Of a stretch of 5,459 nucleotides of DNA, positions 5,432 through 5,459 are shown piece by piece (position 1 is the stretch's first letter; the number at the start of each line of letters is the position of its first letter). Source of the stretch: Chloroflexaceae bacterium (GTDB lineage: Bacteria > Chloroflexota > Chloroflexia > Chloroflexales > Chloroflexaceae); NCBI GenBank assembly GCA_026417815.1, contig JAOACN010000458.1:1-5459 (forward strand). Reading direction: 5' to 3'. A program made the position numbers and the translations under genes. The notes under the pieces are model-generated. The model saw only the letters and a list, made by a program, of their open reading frames with translations. It was not told where the DNA came from and ran no database searches.

Positions 5432-5451
5432 GGACGCAGCACGCTGCGTCC
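5432..5451. repeat. Perfect 20-bp palindromic repeat
   Basis: GGACGCAGC (5432-5440) and its exact complement (5443-5451) flank AC, giving a short-loop hairpin. It lies near the right edge and no U-run follows on either visible side. It resembles the other two short-loop palindromes of the window in design but not in sequence. It could end a gene lying outside the window. Confidence 0.6.
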
Positions 5452-5459
5452 CCACGGGT

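Larger units (their letters stand above)
5124..5459. other. Non-coding region upstream of the gene series
   Basis: No credible reading frame is present on either strand. The part next to the gene (5124-5310) is less GC-rich than the genes and probably holds the promoter for the minus-strand series, but I find no convincing -35/-10 pair. AGGAAAG at 5132-5138 (minus) is the ribosome site of the first gene. The outer part holds a C/G-rich foldable repeat (5312-5390) and a palindrome (5432-5451). I see no tRNA, rRNA or CRISPR structure. Confidence 0.7.

Noticed and set aside
1..5459. CRISPR array, defence operon or transposon
   Set aside because: No evenly spaced direct repeats, no nuclease, helicase or transposase motif and no terminal inverted repeats flanking genes. 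The Tn5-end match is a library adapter, not a resident transposon.

Overview
This 5.46 kb window is GC-rich and compact, and every gene I can support lies on the minus strand. The GC content, strong GC3 bias, AGGAG-type ribosome sites, and short perfect palindromes between genes fit a high-GC environmental bacterium. From memory, the palindrome style and gene content recall Chloroflexota (Chloroflexales-like); I have not computed this. The first 13 bases match the inner end of the Tn5/Nextera mosaic-end adapter, so the left edge is probably an untrimmed contig end rather than genome.

In transcription order, right to left: a 336-nt non-coding leader with a C-rich foldable repeat and a palindrome (5124-5459); a seven-segment DUF4203-like membrane protein (5123-4536); a 96-nt spacer with two hairpins; a Bax-inhibitor-1/YetJ-type membrane protein (4439-3738); a 42-nt spacer with a dyad; a 734-residue fusion of two DUF1269-like glycine-rich membrane modules to an alpha/beta hydrolase (3695-1491); an 85-nt spacer with a perfect 16-bp hairpin; a five-segment membrane protein (1405-725); a 19-nt spacer; and a membrane-anchored alpha/beta hydrolase cut off by the left edge (705-1).

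The five genes are co-oriented and closely spaced, so they may form one operon or two to three overlapping transcription units. Every product is an integral membrane protein or is predicted to be membrane-tethered, and two carry alpha/beta hydrolase domains. A shared role in membrane homeostasis, lipid or ester turnover, or stress response is plausible, but that is inference from composition and order only. The most unusual points are the DUF1269-DUF1269-hydrolase architecture, its Cys in place of the usual nucleophile Ser, and the loss in the BI-1 protein of both aspartates that form the YetJ pH-sensing pair.
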